Source: Salvia splendens
Taxonomy: Eukaryota; Streptophyta; Magnoliopsida; Lamiales; Lamiaceae
Length of the DNA: 64,000 nucleotides
Assembly (NCBI RefSeq): GCF_004379255.2
Contig: NC_056033.1
Span: 40,326,719-40,390,718 of the forward strand
Direction: 5' to 3'
This document shows positions 11,070 to 20,249 of the stretch, one piece after another (positions within the stretch are counted from its first letter, which is position 1; every line of letters starts with the position of its first letter). The position numbers were made by a program, and so were the translations under genes. Below the pieces are notes generated by a model. It saw nothing but the letters and a program-made list of their open reading frames with translations, ran no database searches and was not told the origin of the DNA.

Positions 11070-14000
11070 TGACACACATAGTGACTATTCTCCACGTTAA
11101 TTTGTAAGCAATTCGAAGGGATTAGGCATCTGGACACGGACCGATTTAAGATTGCTTCATACTCAAACGCAAAGGAGTGCGCTCTTTTCAAATCTTTATA
11201 AATTAGAGGGGCACTTTTCTCGGAGGCAATTCTCGTAGGAGAAGTCGATACATCCACCCTCAGTTCATACTTCTTACGGCAAAGAGGCACCTTGAATTCG
11301 TGAAATGGGGATGCCGATCAACCTCCATCCAACTCGCATATGTTAGGAGATCAATAATGTCGGAGAGCAATGTGTTAAGTGAAACATGCTGGCTAACAAA
11401 AAATTCATAGTTGCATAAAATCTTCACCATTGCTAAGTAGTTCACCAAATTGTAGCCTCCTGCAACTAAGCTGGTGTTGATACGATTCAGTAGAAATACG
11501 AGAAGGGATGCACATGCACAACATATGAGATTGAAGACAGATGAGACACAGGCGGATGCAGCAGTTAAGGGAAAATATGATTTATAACAGATCATGTATA
11601 ATATCGACTAAGCAAAACAAAACATAGTATCTTCAATCATTGAATGTCATACATTGATGAACAGACTAAAGGCCTTAGATGGAATTCCACAAGCACACCA
11701 TTCCGAACTGATGACATTCCACACAAACTGTCCAAATCCAAAAGCAAACTTAGTTTCTGGTGGCACCTATTACATTGGTTTAAATCTAGAAGGGGGCTTT
11801 TTGATATTGAAATGTTAAGTTAATTGCCAATTTTTGTCAAATGTCCTTTAGAGCTTAAGTCATCATAACCAGGACGCTACCTGTTATTATCCTTCTTCAC
11901 AGGATTATATATACGTTCTACGTAACAAGTGACCTGGAAATAGGCTTACACCAGATTGTTGTGCAGAACACTAGATCCATCCAATTTGAAATAATGAAGA
12001 AATAGAAATCTTATACTACTATATTACCATCATATCATGGCTTCTTTGCTTTCTGTGCATAAACGAACTACACCAATTCATTGAAGAATGAATCGATTAC
12101 TTCAAAAAAATCTCAAGCAAATCAAAATGAGTATTTGCAGTTCCCTTTCCTTTCACTAAATTTATTTACATCAATATGTTCAGATACACCTCTCATAATC
12201 ATGATCTTTCACGTAAGTGCTCTCCCTGGACATAAGGTAGCATCTGCCAGCTTCTCTAAGACTGCACAAGTCAGCAGGAACTATGGCATGTTCATTCTGT
12301 GAAAGCCATGGCATTATGTTCCCAGCAAAAGAACTTCATTGCAAATCATAATATTGTGCAAGTAATTATAAGAGGAAACCTAAAATGATTACTAGTTCTC
12401 TTAAGATGACTTATTTCACATTCATTCCTTTGTTTCCCTTAACCAACATGTTTCCTTCAAGAGTCTATGGCTGTGATATGGAGTATAAGATTATATGATA
12501 GAAACTAGGAATAGTTCTTTGTGCATTTGTTTGAGGTAGACCAAGGATCACCCATGTAGCGAAAGTTATTCGAGAAGGAGGATAGCTAGATCCTATGGAA
12601 AAAAAACAAGTACGGAGTAGTAACAAGTAAAATGTAGGCCAAGCTGGAAATGCTACGACGAGATTAGATAACAGAAAATTGGAAGATTACATCGTACATC
12701 GTCAAGAGCAAGGTAGTACTAGTTCATAAACTGTTCCCGGCCAAAAGGTCAGGCTGCATAGCAACTATAATAGTATAGGGAAATGTAGGTTACACTGCTC
12801 ATACTTAATATTAAGGTGAGAGTCCTTCAACAGAACATAGAATTGCTACAATAGCTCATCGACTTTGAACCAAAGAGTCAAAGACGTCTAAGTTAACAGT
12901 CCAAACAAGTTGACCGGTTTCCTGTCGGATCTAAATATCTAAGCGGAATATATACAGGAAAATTTGTTTACAAAAACAATCATAGAAGCAAAGTTGTCCA
13001 ATTCTACTGATTTTGGTTTGGTTATCCACCGTCTTGCAAACTCTTCTTTCCTCGCACCCGTTAGATCCCATTTCTTGACTACTTAGCTACTATCTTCTTC
13101 ACTCCCATGTACAGATGTACTACTATATTTCCATCATATTGAGAGACACTTTCTTGATTATTTTGCTACTACATCCTAAAACAATCTCTAATAATATTTG
13201 GACATGATGCAAAGGGAACTTCTTTGTGCATTTGTTATTTTGTTGTAGTGAAAGTTATACAAGAAGGGGGAGAGCAAGATCCTACAGAAAAACAAACAAG
13301 TAGTAGTAACAAGTAATTGGATGCTAAGCTGGAAATGATACGGGGATATTAGATAACAGAATATTAGAAGATTGCATAGTCAAGAGCAAGGTAGTAGTTC
13401 ATAAAGTGTATCCTGCCACAAGGTCATTGATGGTTTCGCGAATTTCTGATGGTGATGAATGCAGGAAAATACAGATCACGACACAGAGATTTTACGTGGT
13501 TCGATTTACTGAGGTAAATCTACGTCCACGGGAAGAAAAGAGGGCAGAGTTGTATTGCTTGATCTGTTTTCTACAGCTTACAATACAGACTTGCTATTTG
13601 ATCTTTTATCTCTAGAGAGCTTAACAGAACTTAACTTTATCTATCTGATCTAAGTTCTATTTATACATTGAACCAAGATCGTGGCATGCAGCACCATTTA
13701 CTAGGCAGTGGATGTCGTGGAGATCGTGGCGATCTTGCATGGGTCCACTATCCTGCATGAGTTAATGACTGCTTGACACCACTAAATAGATCGTGGGTGT
13801 AGTGGAGGTGGAAATCCTGCATGAGTCCACTATCTCCTAGTTCGGTCGAATACTGAGACCGAACTGCTGAATTATTGCCGAGCAGCTTTTGCCGATCTGA
13901 GAGTAGAGCTTGATGCCGACCTGAGAGCAGAGTTTGATTGGTTGGCTTTTACCGAGCTGTAGGCTGGGGCCGAACTCTTTGGTTGTGCCGAACTGAACTC

Positions 14001-17000
14001 TTTAGTCATGCCGGACTGATACTCTTTAGTCATGCCGGACTGATACTCTTTAGTCATGCCGAACTGATACTCTTTCTTGGGCTTTAGTGCTGATGGGCTT
14101 TACTGCTGTTGGGCTTGTTTAGTGCGTACTCCATCACTACCCCCCCCGAAAAGCGAAGTGAATCACTTCGGCATTCTGAATAAAGGTACGGGGTAAGTTG
14201 ATGTTTGTCCTCGGTCTCATGAAGTGAACTCTTCTTTGACCGGACTTGGTTTGTGTCCTAATTTGGCGAGTTTTATCGCTCGGATCGGACTTTCCGTTGT
14301 CCTAATTTGGGGATCGGACTTTCCCTTGTCCTAATTCGGCGAGTTTTATCGCGTGGATCGGACTTTCCCTTGTCCTAATTCAGGTAAGTTTTATCGCGTG
14401 AATCGGACTTTTGTTGCAGTTCGTTTCAGACGAAGTGCTTGTTTCTTAAGCGGAATTGTGGTCTTGTATCCTCTTTAGAAGCTTTGACTCACAATCGTTG
14501 GCTTATTGCAGTTCGTTTCAGACGAAGTGCTTGTTTCTTAAGCGGAATTGTGGTCTTGTATCCTCTTTAGAAGCTTTGACTCACAATCGTTGGCTTATAT
14601 ATGTTCTAAGAAGGGGATCAGCCTTCGAAGAACAAGATACCTCAGTAACATTTGTAAGAGACGACACGCACAGAGACAGACAAAACACATAGACAAAACG
14701 CACAGAGACAAACAAAGACCAAGCAAACCAAATAAAGCACATTGACCGAACAGGACTCAAGACTGACTGACCGGACTGTCTCTTACAAATGGAACTTCTT
14801 GAGGTTGGAAATGTGCCATGTTCGGGGTACCTGTTCTCCTGACATGTGAGCCAATTTGTAAGACCCTTTGCCGAGGACTTCTGACACCCGATACGGACCT
14901 TCCCATGTGGGTTCGAGCTTGCCCAGCTTTTCTGCTCGGCTTACTTCGTTGTTTCTCAAGACGAGATCTCCCACTTGAAATTGCAGCTTCTTCACCCTTT
15001 GGTTGTAATACCGGGCTACTTGCTCCTTGTACTTGGCTGCTTTTATGCATGCCAATTCTCTTCTTTCTTCGGCAAGATCTAGCTCGGCTCTCAGTCCGTC
15101 GTCATTCATTTCTGCTGAGAAATTTAGAGTTCGGGGACTGGGTATGCCGATCTCCACCGGAATCACGGCTTCAGTGCCGTACACAAGACTGTACGGAGTT
15201 TCACCGTTGGAGGTTGTGGGTGTAGTTCGGTAGGACCATAGGACTTGAGGGAGATTTTCTACCCATTGTCCTTTGGCTTGTTCTAACCGAGCTTTTAACC
15301 CTTTCACCAGGATACGATTTGTTACCTCCGTTTGTCCGTTTGCTTGTGGATGAGAGACCGAAGTGAACCGCTGTTGAATATTCAGCTCTTGGCACCAATT
15401 CTTGAACGTCTTGTCGGTGAACTGAGTCCCGTTATCCGAGATGAGGATGTGGGGTATGCCAAATCGGCACACTATGTTCTTCCAGACGAAATCCAATGCC
15501 TTCGAGCTCGTTATCGTAGCTAATGGTTCAGCTTCCACCCACTTCGTAAAGTAGTCCACGGCAACGATAAGGAATTTCATTTGCCGAGGAGCTTGAGGAA
15601 GTGGTCCCACTATGTCTATGCCCCATTGCATGAAAGGCCAAGGGCTTTGCATAGTGTATAGATCGGTCTGCGGCATCCTTGGGACATTTGCATGAATTTG
15701 GCACTTCGTACACTTCTTGACGAGCTGCACTGCCTCTTGTACCATGGTTGGCCAATAATATCCCCATCTCAGAACTTTTTTAGCTAAAGCTCTGGCTCCG
15801 ATGTGGCTACCGCACGATCCTTCATGAACTTCTCTGAGGATGTAGTCCGTCTCTTCTGGTCCGAAGTGCTCGGCACGTGATCTTCCGAGCTTCTCTCTTA
15901 TCCTCGGGCAATTGTCCTTGATCCAGATACTGCAAGATCGGCGTCATCCAGTTCGGCGAGCTGGATACTGAATGTACCTCGGCTTCATCAATGCTTCGAT
16001 GCATTAATTCTTCCGCCTTTGAGCTCGGATCTGAGGCCAACTTACTTAAGGTATCTGCTCGGCTATTTTCCGCTCTGGGAATGCGGATTATCCGAAAATA
16101 AGAGAAACTTCGGCTAATGCTTTGCGCTTTGTCTAAATATTTCCTCATCCTCTCATCACGGGCTTCACTTGTACCCAACATGTGATTCACTATGACTTGT
16201 GAATCACAATGGATTTTGAGAGACTTGATACATAGACTTTGCGCTAGCTGGAGTCCGGCAAGGAGGGCTTCGTATTCGGCTTCGTTATTAGTGGTTGGGA
16301 ATGAGAACCGAAGTGAATAGGTTACCTCGTGTCCATCGGGAGCGATAAGCAGAATACCAGCTCCACTTCCCGTTTTATTCGAAGCTCCATCTACGAATCC
16401 GCTCCAGCAGTCCGGCGGCTCTTCTTCGGATTCCAAGGGCTGTGCTAGTTCGGCATTGGTAGAATTTTTCTGTTCGGCAATGACAGGGATTGCTTGATCG
16501 AACTTGGCCTCTGCAAGAAAATCTGCCAAGGCTTGTCCCTTGATGGCTTTCCGAGTTAGGTACTCGATTGAGTGTTCTCCCAGCTCTATGGCCCATTTGG
16601 CGATTCTGCCTGATGCTTCTGGCTTGGTCAAAACTTGCCGAAGAGGCAGATCGGTTAAGACGCATACCTTGTGAGCATAGAAGTATGGCCGCAGTCTCCT
16701 TGCTGCATTTACTAACGCCAGAGCAATTTTTTCCAGAGGTTGATACCTTGTTTCTGGATCTCTTAATGCTCGGCTTGTAAAGTAGATGGGAAACTGCTTT
16801 AGGCCTTCTTCTCGTACAAGCACCGCGCTAATGGTTTGATCGGATGCCGCTAAGTATAAGAAAATCACTTCGGCATCTGTTGGAGCAGAGAGAATTGGAA
16901 GCTCGGCTAAATAACTTTTGAGCTCGTCAAAAGCCTTTTTCTGCTCTATGACTTCAGAGACGATTTAGTCTTCCCGGCAGGGAGAGCATTAATAGTTAGG

Positions 17001-19586
17001 ATTACTCCATCATATTGCGGCTCGTTATCGTCTTCGGGATCCCGTTGCCTTTTCGGATCCTGAGGAGCGCAGTTCGCACCTCCCTGCTTTTTGTTCCTTT
17101 TCGGCTGCTTGCTTTGGTATTTTTTTAACGTTCCTGCTTTCACAAGGGCATCAATACCTGCAGCTAAATGTCGGCACTCCTCGGTATCGTGACCGTAGTC
17201 TTGATGGAAGGAGCAATATTGATCCTGAGGTCGGCGCGCGGCCGATTTCGTCATCCGCCTTGGCTTTTCGAACATATCGGAATGCAGTTCGAAAATTTCC
17301 GCTCTTGACTTGTTCAATGGTACGAACTGAGCGGGCGGCTTCTCAGGATTGAGACGTGGCCCCAATCTGCCTTGTACCGGTGCCCTTTGAATTCTTTCAA
17401 AAGGAGTTCGGCGAGGAAGCACCTGGCCGCTTTGATCGGGCTTCTTTTTCTCTTCTCGGGATGAGCTGTCTAAAGACCGTTTTCGACGGTCTGCCTCATC
17501 CGCACGGGAAAACTGGTCCGCAATGTCCCACATTTCTTGAGCTGTTTGCGGACCGCACTCCACGAGCTTTCTGTAGAGAGCTCCGGGCAGGATTCCATTT
17601 TGGAATGCCGAAATGACAAGTAGATCATTGAGATCATCTACTTGTAGGCATTCCTTGTGGAATCTCGTCAAAAAGTCGCTGATCTTTTCGTCGCGACCTT
17701 GACGTATAGAAAGCAGCTGAGCCGAAGTGATTCGGGCTTCCGCTTTCTGAAAAAACCTCCTGTGGAAAGCATCCATTAGATCTCGGTAGGATCTAATGCT
17801 GCCTTGAGGAAGGCTGTCGAACCACCTTCTGGCGTTCCCGATGAGCAGCTCGGGGAACAGCTTGCACATATGGACCTCATTGAGACCCTGGTTCGCCATA
17901 TTATACTGATAGCGTCCCAAGAAGTCATGAGGATCCACTAGCCCGTCATAAGTCATTGACGGTGTCCGGTAGTTCCGCGGCAAAGGAGTTCGGGTGATAT
18001 CGTCCGAGAACGGAGTCTTTAATGCTCCGTACATGGCGAACCCGATATTTCTTCGGTACGGAGGAGATGGAGTTCTCCTGTGGTTCCGGTACCGAGGAGG
18101 AACAGGAACATGTCGGGGTTGAGGATTCTTTCTCCTGGAAGACACGTCACTACTGCGGTAGTGACTTTCATGTCTGGATGAGGAGGGAGAATCCGCCGTT
18201 GTCTTCTCCGGCTGTTGGCTCTTCTGCAGGAAGGTTAAGAACTCCTCCTGCTTCTCGGCCAAGAACAGCTTGACAGCTTCATTTAAATCGGGCTGCTGGG
18301 AAGACTCGGTGCGATCTCTCCTGGAGTGGCTTGTTCCTTCTTCGTGAGAACCGGAGGTAGATGTCTCCCGAGGCCGTTTTTCAGACCTGCGAGCTGGACT
18401 AGCTTCCTCACGGTTATCACGAACGGTATTACGGGTAGTATGTGATCTGGTATGCATTTTTTTGGGGTGGAAAAAGGGTCAAAAATTCGCTTTATCACAA
18501 ATTTGGTTCTCTGTTTCCCACAGACGGCGCCAGTGATGGTTTCGCGAATTTCTGATGGTGATGAATGCTGGAAAATACAGATCACGACACAGAGATTTTA
18601 CGTGGTTCGATTTACTGAGGTAAATCTACGTCCACGGGAAGAAAAGAGGGCAGAGTTGTATTGCTTGATCTGTTTGCTACAGCTTACAATACAGACTTGC
18701 TATTTGATCTTTTATCTCTAGAGAGCTTAACAGAACTTAACCTTATCTATCTGATCTAAGTTCTATTTATACATTGAACCAAGATCGTGGCATGCAGCAC
18801 CATTTACTAGGCAGTGGATGTCGTGGAGATCGTGGCGATCTTGCATGGGTCCACTATCCTGCATGAGTTAATGACTGCTTGACACCACTAAATAGATCGT
18901 GGGTGTAGTGGAGGTGGAAATCCTGCATGAGTCCACTATCTCCTAGTTCGGTCGAATACTGAGACCGAACTGCTGAATTATTGCCGAGCAGCTTTTGCCG
19001 ATCTGAGAGTAGAGCTTGATGCCGACCTGAGAGCAGAGTTTGATTGGTTGGCTTTTACCGAGCTGTAGGCTGGGGCCGAACTCTTTGGTTGTGCCGAACT
19101 GAACTCTTTAGTCATGCCGGACTGATACTCTTTAGTCATGCCGGACTGATACTCTTTAGCCATGCCGAACTGATACTCTTTCTTGGGCTTTAGGCTGATG
19201 GGCTTTACTGCTGTTGGGCTTGTTTAGTGCGTACTCCATCAGTCATGCTGCATAACAACTATAATTTCGAGAAACGTAGGTAAGTAACACAACATTCTCA
19301 GTACTCAATATTAAACCGAGAGTCCTTCAAGAGTACATTATACATAGAATTGCTACAAAAGCTCATCGACTTAAAAACAAACACATTAAAGTTCAAAATC
19401 CATAATCAATCAATAATCCGCGAGAAATTGAAATTAAATAGCGAAGAAATTGAAGCTATTTAACCTAGACTCATAGAGAGAGAGAGCGCACCTATTAGAG
19501 TGAAAAACTTGAGCTATAAAGGTCGATTTATCACCGCTGCCTCCGGTAGAATCGGTGCACAGCGGAAGAAGAGGCGGAGCAGCCAT
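11070..19586 (-). CDS. Unidentified spliced gene or gene fragment, split by an LTR retrotransposon
   Basis: I do not recognise the protein. A candidate first exon is 19492-19586 (ATG at 19586, MAAPPLLPLCTDSTGG..., 95 nt, donor AATAG|GTGCGC). Two internal exons join in phase: 12213-12296 (NEHAIVPADLCSLREAGRCY..., 84 nt) and 11653-11766 (VPPETKFAFGFGQFVWNVIS..., 114 nt). Both have AG acceptors and GT donors. A protein-like stretch at 11070-11560 may hold the last exon(s), but its frames conflict (SLNTLLSDIIDLLTYASW in one, CRKKYELRVDVSTSP in another), suggesting a missed intron or a frameshift. The phase between the first and second listed exons does not fit, so at least one exon is missing. 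It may be a pseudogene. The retrotransposon at 13428-19241 would lie in an intron. Confidence 0.35.
12514..12870. repeat. First copy of a diverged tandem duplication
   Basis: The segment from TTCTTTGTGCATTTGTT to AGAATTGCTACAATAGCTCATCGACTT recurs about 0.7 kb further on (13220 onwards), with scattered substitutions and small indels. The second copy is interrupted by the LTR element: its left part is 13220-13427 and its right part is 19247-19370. The duplication therefore predates the insertion. Confidence 0.85.
13220..13427. repeat. Second duplication copy, left part (interrupted)
   Basis: Matches 12514 onwards (AAGTTAT..AAGAAGG..., GCTGGAAATG, TCAAGAGCAAGGTAGTA). It stops at AGGTCAT, where the retrotransposon inserted, and resumes at 19247 with GCTGCATAACAACTATAAT, which matches GCTGCATAGCAACTATAAT of the first copy. 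Confidence 0.85.
13428..14136 (-). repeat. 3' LTR (in element orientation)
   Basis: 709 bp, TG...CA ends. Contains three near-identical 22-bp units built on CTCTTTAGTCATGCCG (14000-14075) and repeated GCCGA words. The plus-strand phrase TTTACGTGGTTCG near its start is the complement of a motif common near the 3' end of plant LTRs. Confidence 0.95.
14137..14782 (-). repeat. Repeat-rich 3' untranslated region of the gypsy element
   Basis: Between integrase and the polypurine tract. It holds several ~45-bp copies of a TCGGACTTTCCCTTGTCCTA unit (about 14275-14410) and a perfect 92-bp tandem duplication (14416-14507 and 14508-14599, beginning GCAGTTCGTTTCAGACGAAG). No conserved coding sequence. 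Confidence 0.85.
14783..15871 (-). pseudogene. Integrase of the gypsy element
   Basis: The frame is open from about 15871 to the stop at 14783. It has the H2C2 zinc finger (VHEGSCGSH ... CTKCQ) and the rve core with the DDE triad: WGIDIVGPLP, then SDNGTQFTDKTF, then PQANGQTEVTNR. The C-terminal domain ends near WEGPYRVSEVLGKGSYKL and HISNLKKFHL. The integrase part looks complete, but the upstream RNase H is in another frame: at about 15872-15890 a segment linking the two (about 30-40 residues in relatives, from memory) is missing and the frame changes by one. Confidence 0.9.
15822..16964 (-). pseudogene. Truncated pol: RT connection, RNase H and extra RNase H
   Basis: The frame opens near 16964 with QKKAFDELKSYLAE, a phrase typical of the end of the reverse transcriptase connection. 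It continues through the RT-linked RNase H (TISAVLVREEG ... LEKIALALVNAARRLRPYF) and a second RNase H (CWSGFVDGASNKTGSGAGI ... TNNEAEYEALLAGL ... HCDSQVIVNHM ... NSRADTLSKLAS). Protease and the reverse transcriptase fingers/palm, including the YxDD site, are absent. The sequence runs directly from the end of gag into this point, overlapping by about 18 nt in the -1 frame. Confidence 0.9.
16946..18457 (-). CDS. Gag polyprotein of the gypsy element
   Basis: 503 codons, ATG at 18457, just inside the right LTR and primer-binding site. It starts with a long charged and serine-rich region. The Retrotrans_gag domain is at about residues 160-290 (NARRWFDSLPQGSIRSYRDL ... FHRRFFQKAEA ... ISDFLTRFHKECL). 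A zinc-knuckle-like CSFHQDYGHDTEEC follows at about 425. The stop lies at the point where the protease/RT part is missing, so the last residues (KTKSSLKS) may be a by-product of that deletion. The ORF is otherwise uninterrupted, as expected for a recent insertion. Confidence 0.9.
   Translation of the reverse strand: MHTRSHTTRNTVRDNREEASPARRSEKRPRETSTSGSHEEGTSHSRRDRTESSQQPDLNEAVKLFLAEKQEEFLTFLQKSQQPEKTTADSPSSSRHESHYRSSDVSSRRKNPQPRHVPVPPRYRNHRRTPSPPYRRNIGFAMYGALKTPFSDDITRTPLPRNYRTPSMTYDGLVDPHDFLGRYQYNMANQGLNEVHMCKLFPELLIGNARRWFDSLPQGSIRSYRDLMDAFHRRFFQKAEARITSAQLLSIRQGRDEKISDFLTRFHKECLQVDDLNDLLVISAFQNGILPGALYRKLVECGPQTAQEMWDIADQFSRADEADRRKRSLDSSSREEKKKPDQSGQVLPRRTPFERIQRAPVQGRLGPRLNPEKPPAQFVPLNKSRAEIFELHSDMFEKPRRMTKSAARRPQDQYCSFHQDYGHDTEECRHLAAGIDALVKAGTLKKYQSKQPKRNKKQGGANCAPQDPKRQRDPEDDNEPQYDGVILTINALPAGKTKSSLKS
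18515..18533 (-). other. Primer-binding site of the gypsy element
   Basis: On the minus strand the LTR end CCATCA is followed by CTGGCGCCGTCTGTGGGA. TGGCGCC starts of this kind are known for several plant gypsy lineages that use a tRNA other than initiator Met. The exact tRNA was not determined. Confidence 0.7.
18534..19241 (-). repeat. 5' LTR (in element orientation)
   Basis: 708 bp, identical to the other LTR apart from four substitutions (including GCTGG for GCAGG near the plus-strand start and AGCCATGCC for AGTCATGCC) and one missing base (TTTAGGCTG for TTTAGTGCTG). It is flanked by GTCAT on its right side. Confidence 0.95.
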
Positions 19587-19892
19587 TGATTCTTAACACA
19601 AGCAATTTTTTTCGGTCGAAACAGAGTAGTGCTGTTCAACTTTTCATATTTAATCCCAACTCCTTCATTTTTTATGTAATTATAGATTTACTTTAGCATG
19701 TGAGAAACTTATCTATATATCACCAAAATCTGAGTATTTAGAAAAGAACACGTAAAATATTTAAACAAATAATTTATTTATTTACAATATTCCCAACGAA
19801 AGAATAACAAATCAACATTACTATAATTAATAGGGAGTAGAACTATAGGGGAAAAAGCAGAAACTAAATCATTTTCACTAGAACTAGTTTAA

Positions 19893-20159
19893 TTAATTTC
19901 CTGTGCCAGGGCTTGGACCAGATTTCTTGATTCCCTCGAGAGTCAGAGCTCTATTGGTTGTTGCATGGGCTTCGCCGCGGGGGCTCGGCCCGCCACCGGT
20001 CTTCACGGCCTCTACGTACAGATCATCCAAAACCTTCATTATCTCCATTTCTAAAGAGCTATGAGGTTGCATCATCCACGCTTCGTTACTAAAAATATAA
20101 GAACTGAGAAGAAGAAGAAAAAGAAGATTAATGAAAAATGTGGCACCTCTTGCCATCAA
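19893..20159 (-). CDS. Secreted peptide precursor, PIP/CEP-like
   Basis: 88 codons, single exon. Residues 1-25 form a signal peptide (MMARGATFFINLLFLLLLSS). A variable acidic middle follows, and the C terminus is KKSGPSPGTGN. SGPSP-x-G-x-(H/N) at the very C terminus is the pattern of PAMP-induced secreted peptides (PIP/PIPL), which overlaps with the SPG-x-GH end of CEP peptides. A second, weaker copy, GGGPSPRGEAH, lies about 20 residues upstream; two-motif precursors are known among PIPs. Such precursors are cleaved outside the cell to ~12-residue hydroxyproline peptides perceived by leucine-rich-repeat receptor kinases. A minus-strand TATA box (TATAAATAG, 20239-20248) sits 80 bp upstream of the ATG, supporting the start. 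The terminal Asn instead of His is unusual. A CEP-like assignment is the main alternative. Confidence 0.7.
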   Translation of the reverse strand: MMARGATFFINLLFLLLLSSYIFSNEAWMMQPHSSLEMEIMKVLDDLYVEAVKTGGGPSPRGEAHATTNRALTLEGIKKSGPSPGTGN

Positions 20160-20238
20160 TTACTAAGACAAAATCTTGAGTTTTAATTTGAAAATTTGTA
20201 AGCTATGAGAGTTTGATGTAGTTGTTGGAGAGGTTGGA

Positions 20239-20248
20239 CTATTTATAG
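20239..20248 (-). promoter_or_regulatory. TATA box of the PIP-like gene
   Basis: CTATAAATAG on the minus strand, 80 bp before the ATG at 20159, a normal TATA-to-start distance for a plant gene with a short leader. Confidence 0.6.
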
Positions 20249-20249
20249 A

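Larger units (their letters stand above)
13428..19241 (-). mobile_element. Young Tat-lineage Ty3/gypsy element lacking protease and reverse transcriptase
   Basis: Two LTRs (13428-14136, 709 bp; 18534-19241, 708 bp) start TGATGG and end CCATCA. By eye they differ at four substitutions and one 1-bp indel. The target duplication GTCAT is perfect (13423-13427 and 19242-19246). On the minus strand the order is primer-binding site next to the right LTR, gag, a truncated pol beginning at the RT connection/RNase H region, an extra RNase H, integrase, a repeat-rich untranslated tail, and a polypurine tract (CGGGGGGGGTAG) before the left LTR. The second, archaeal-type RNase H between RNase H and integrase is a mark of the Tat clade. 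Protease and the catalytic reverse transcriptase are missing, so it depends on a partner to move or was deleted after insertion. Confidence 0.95.
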
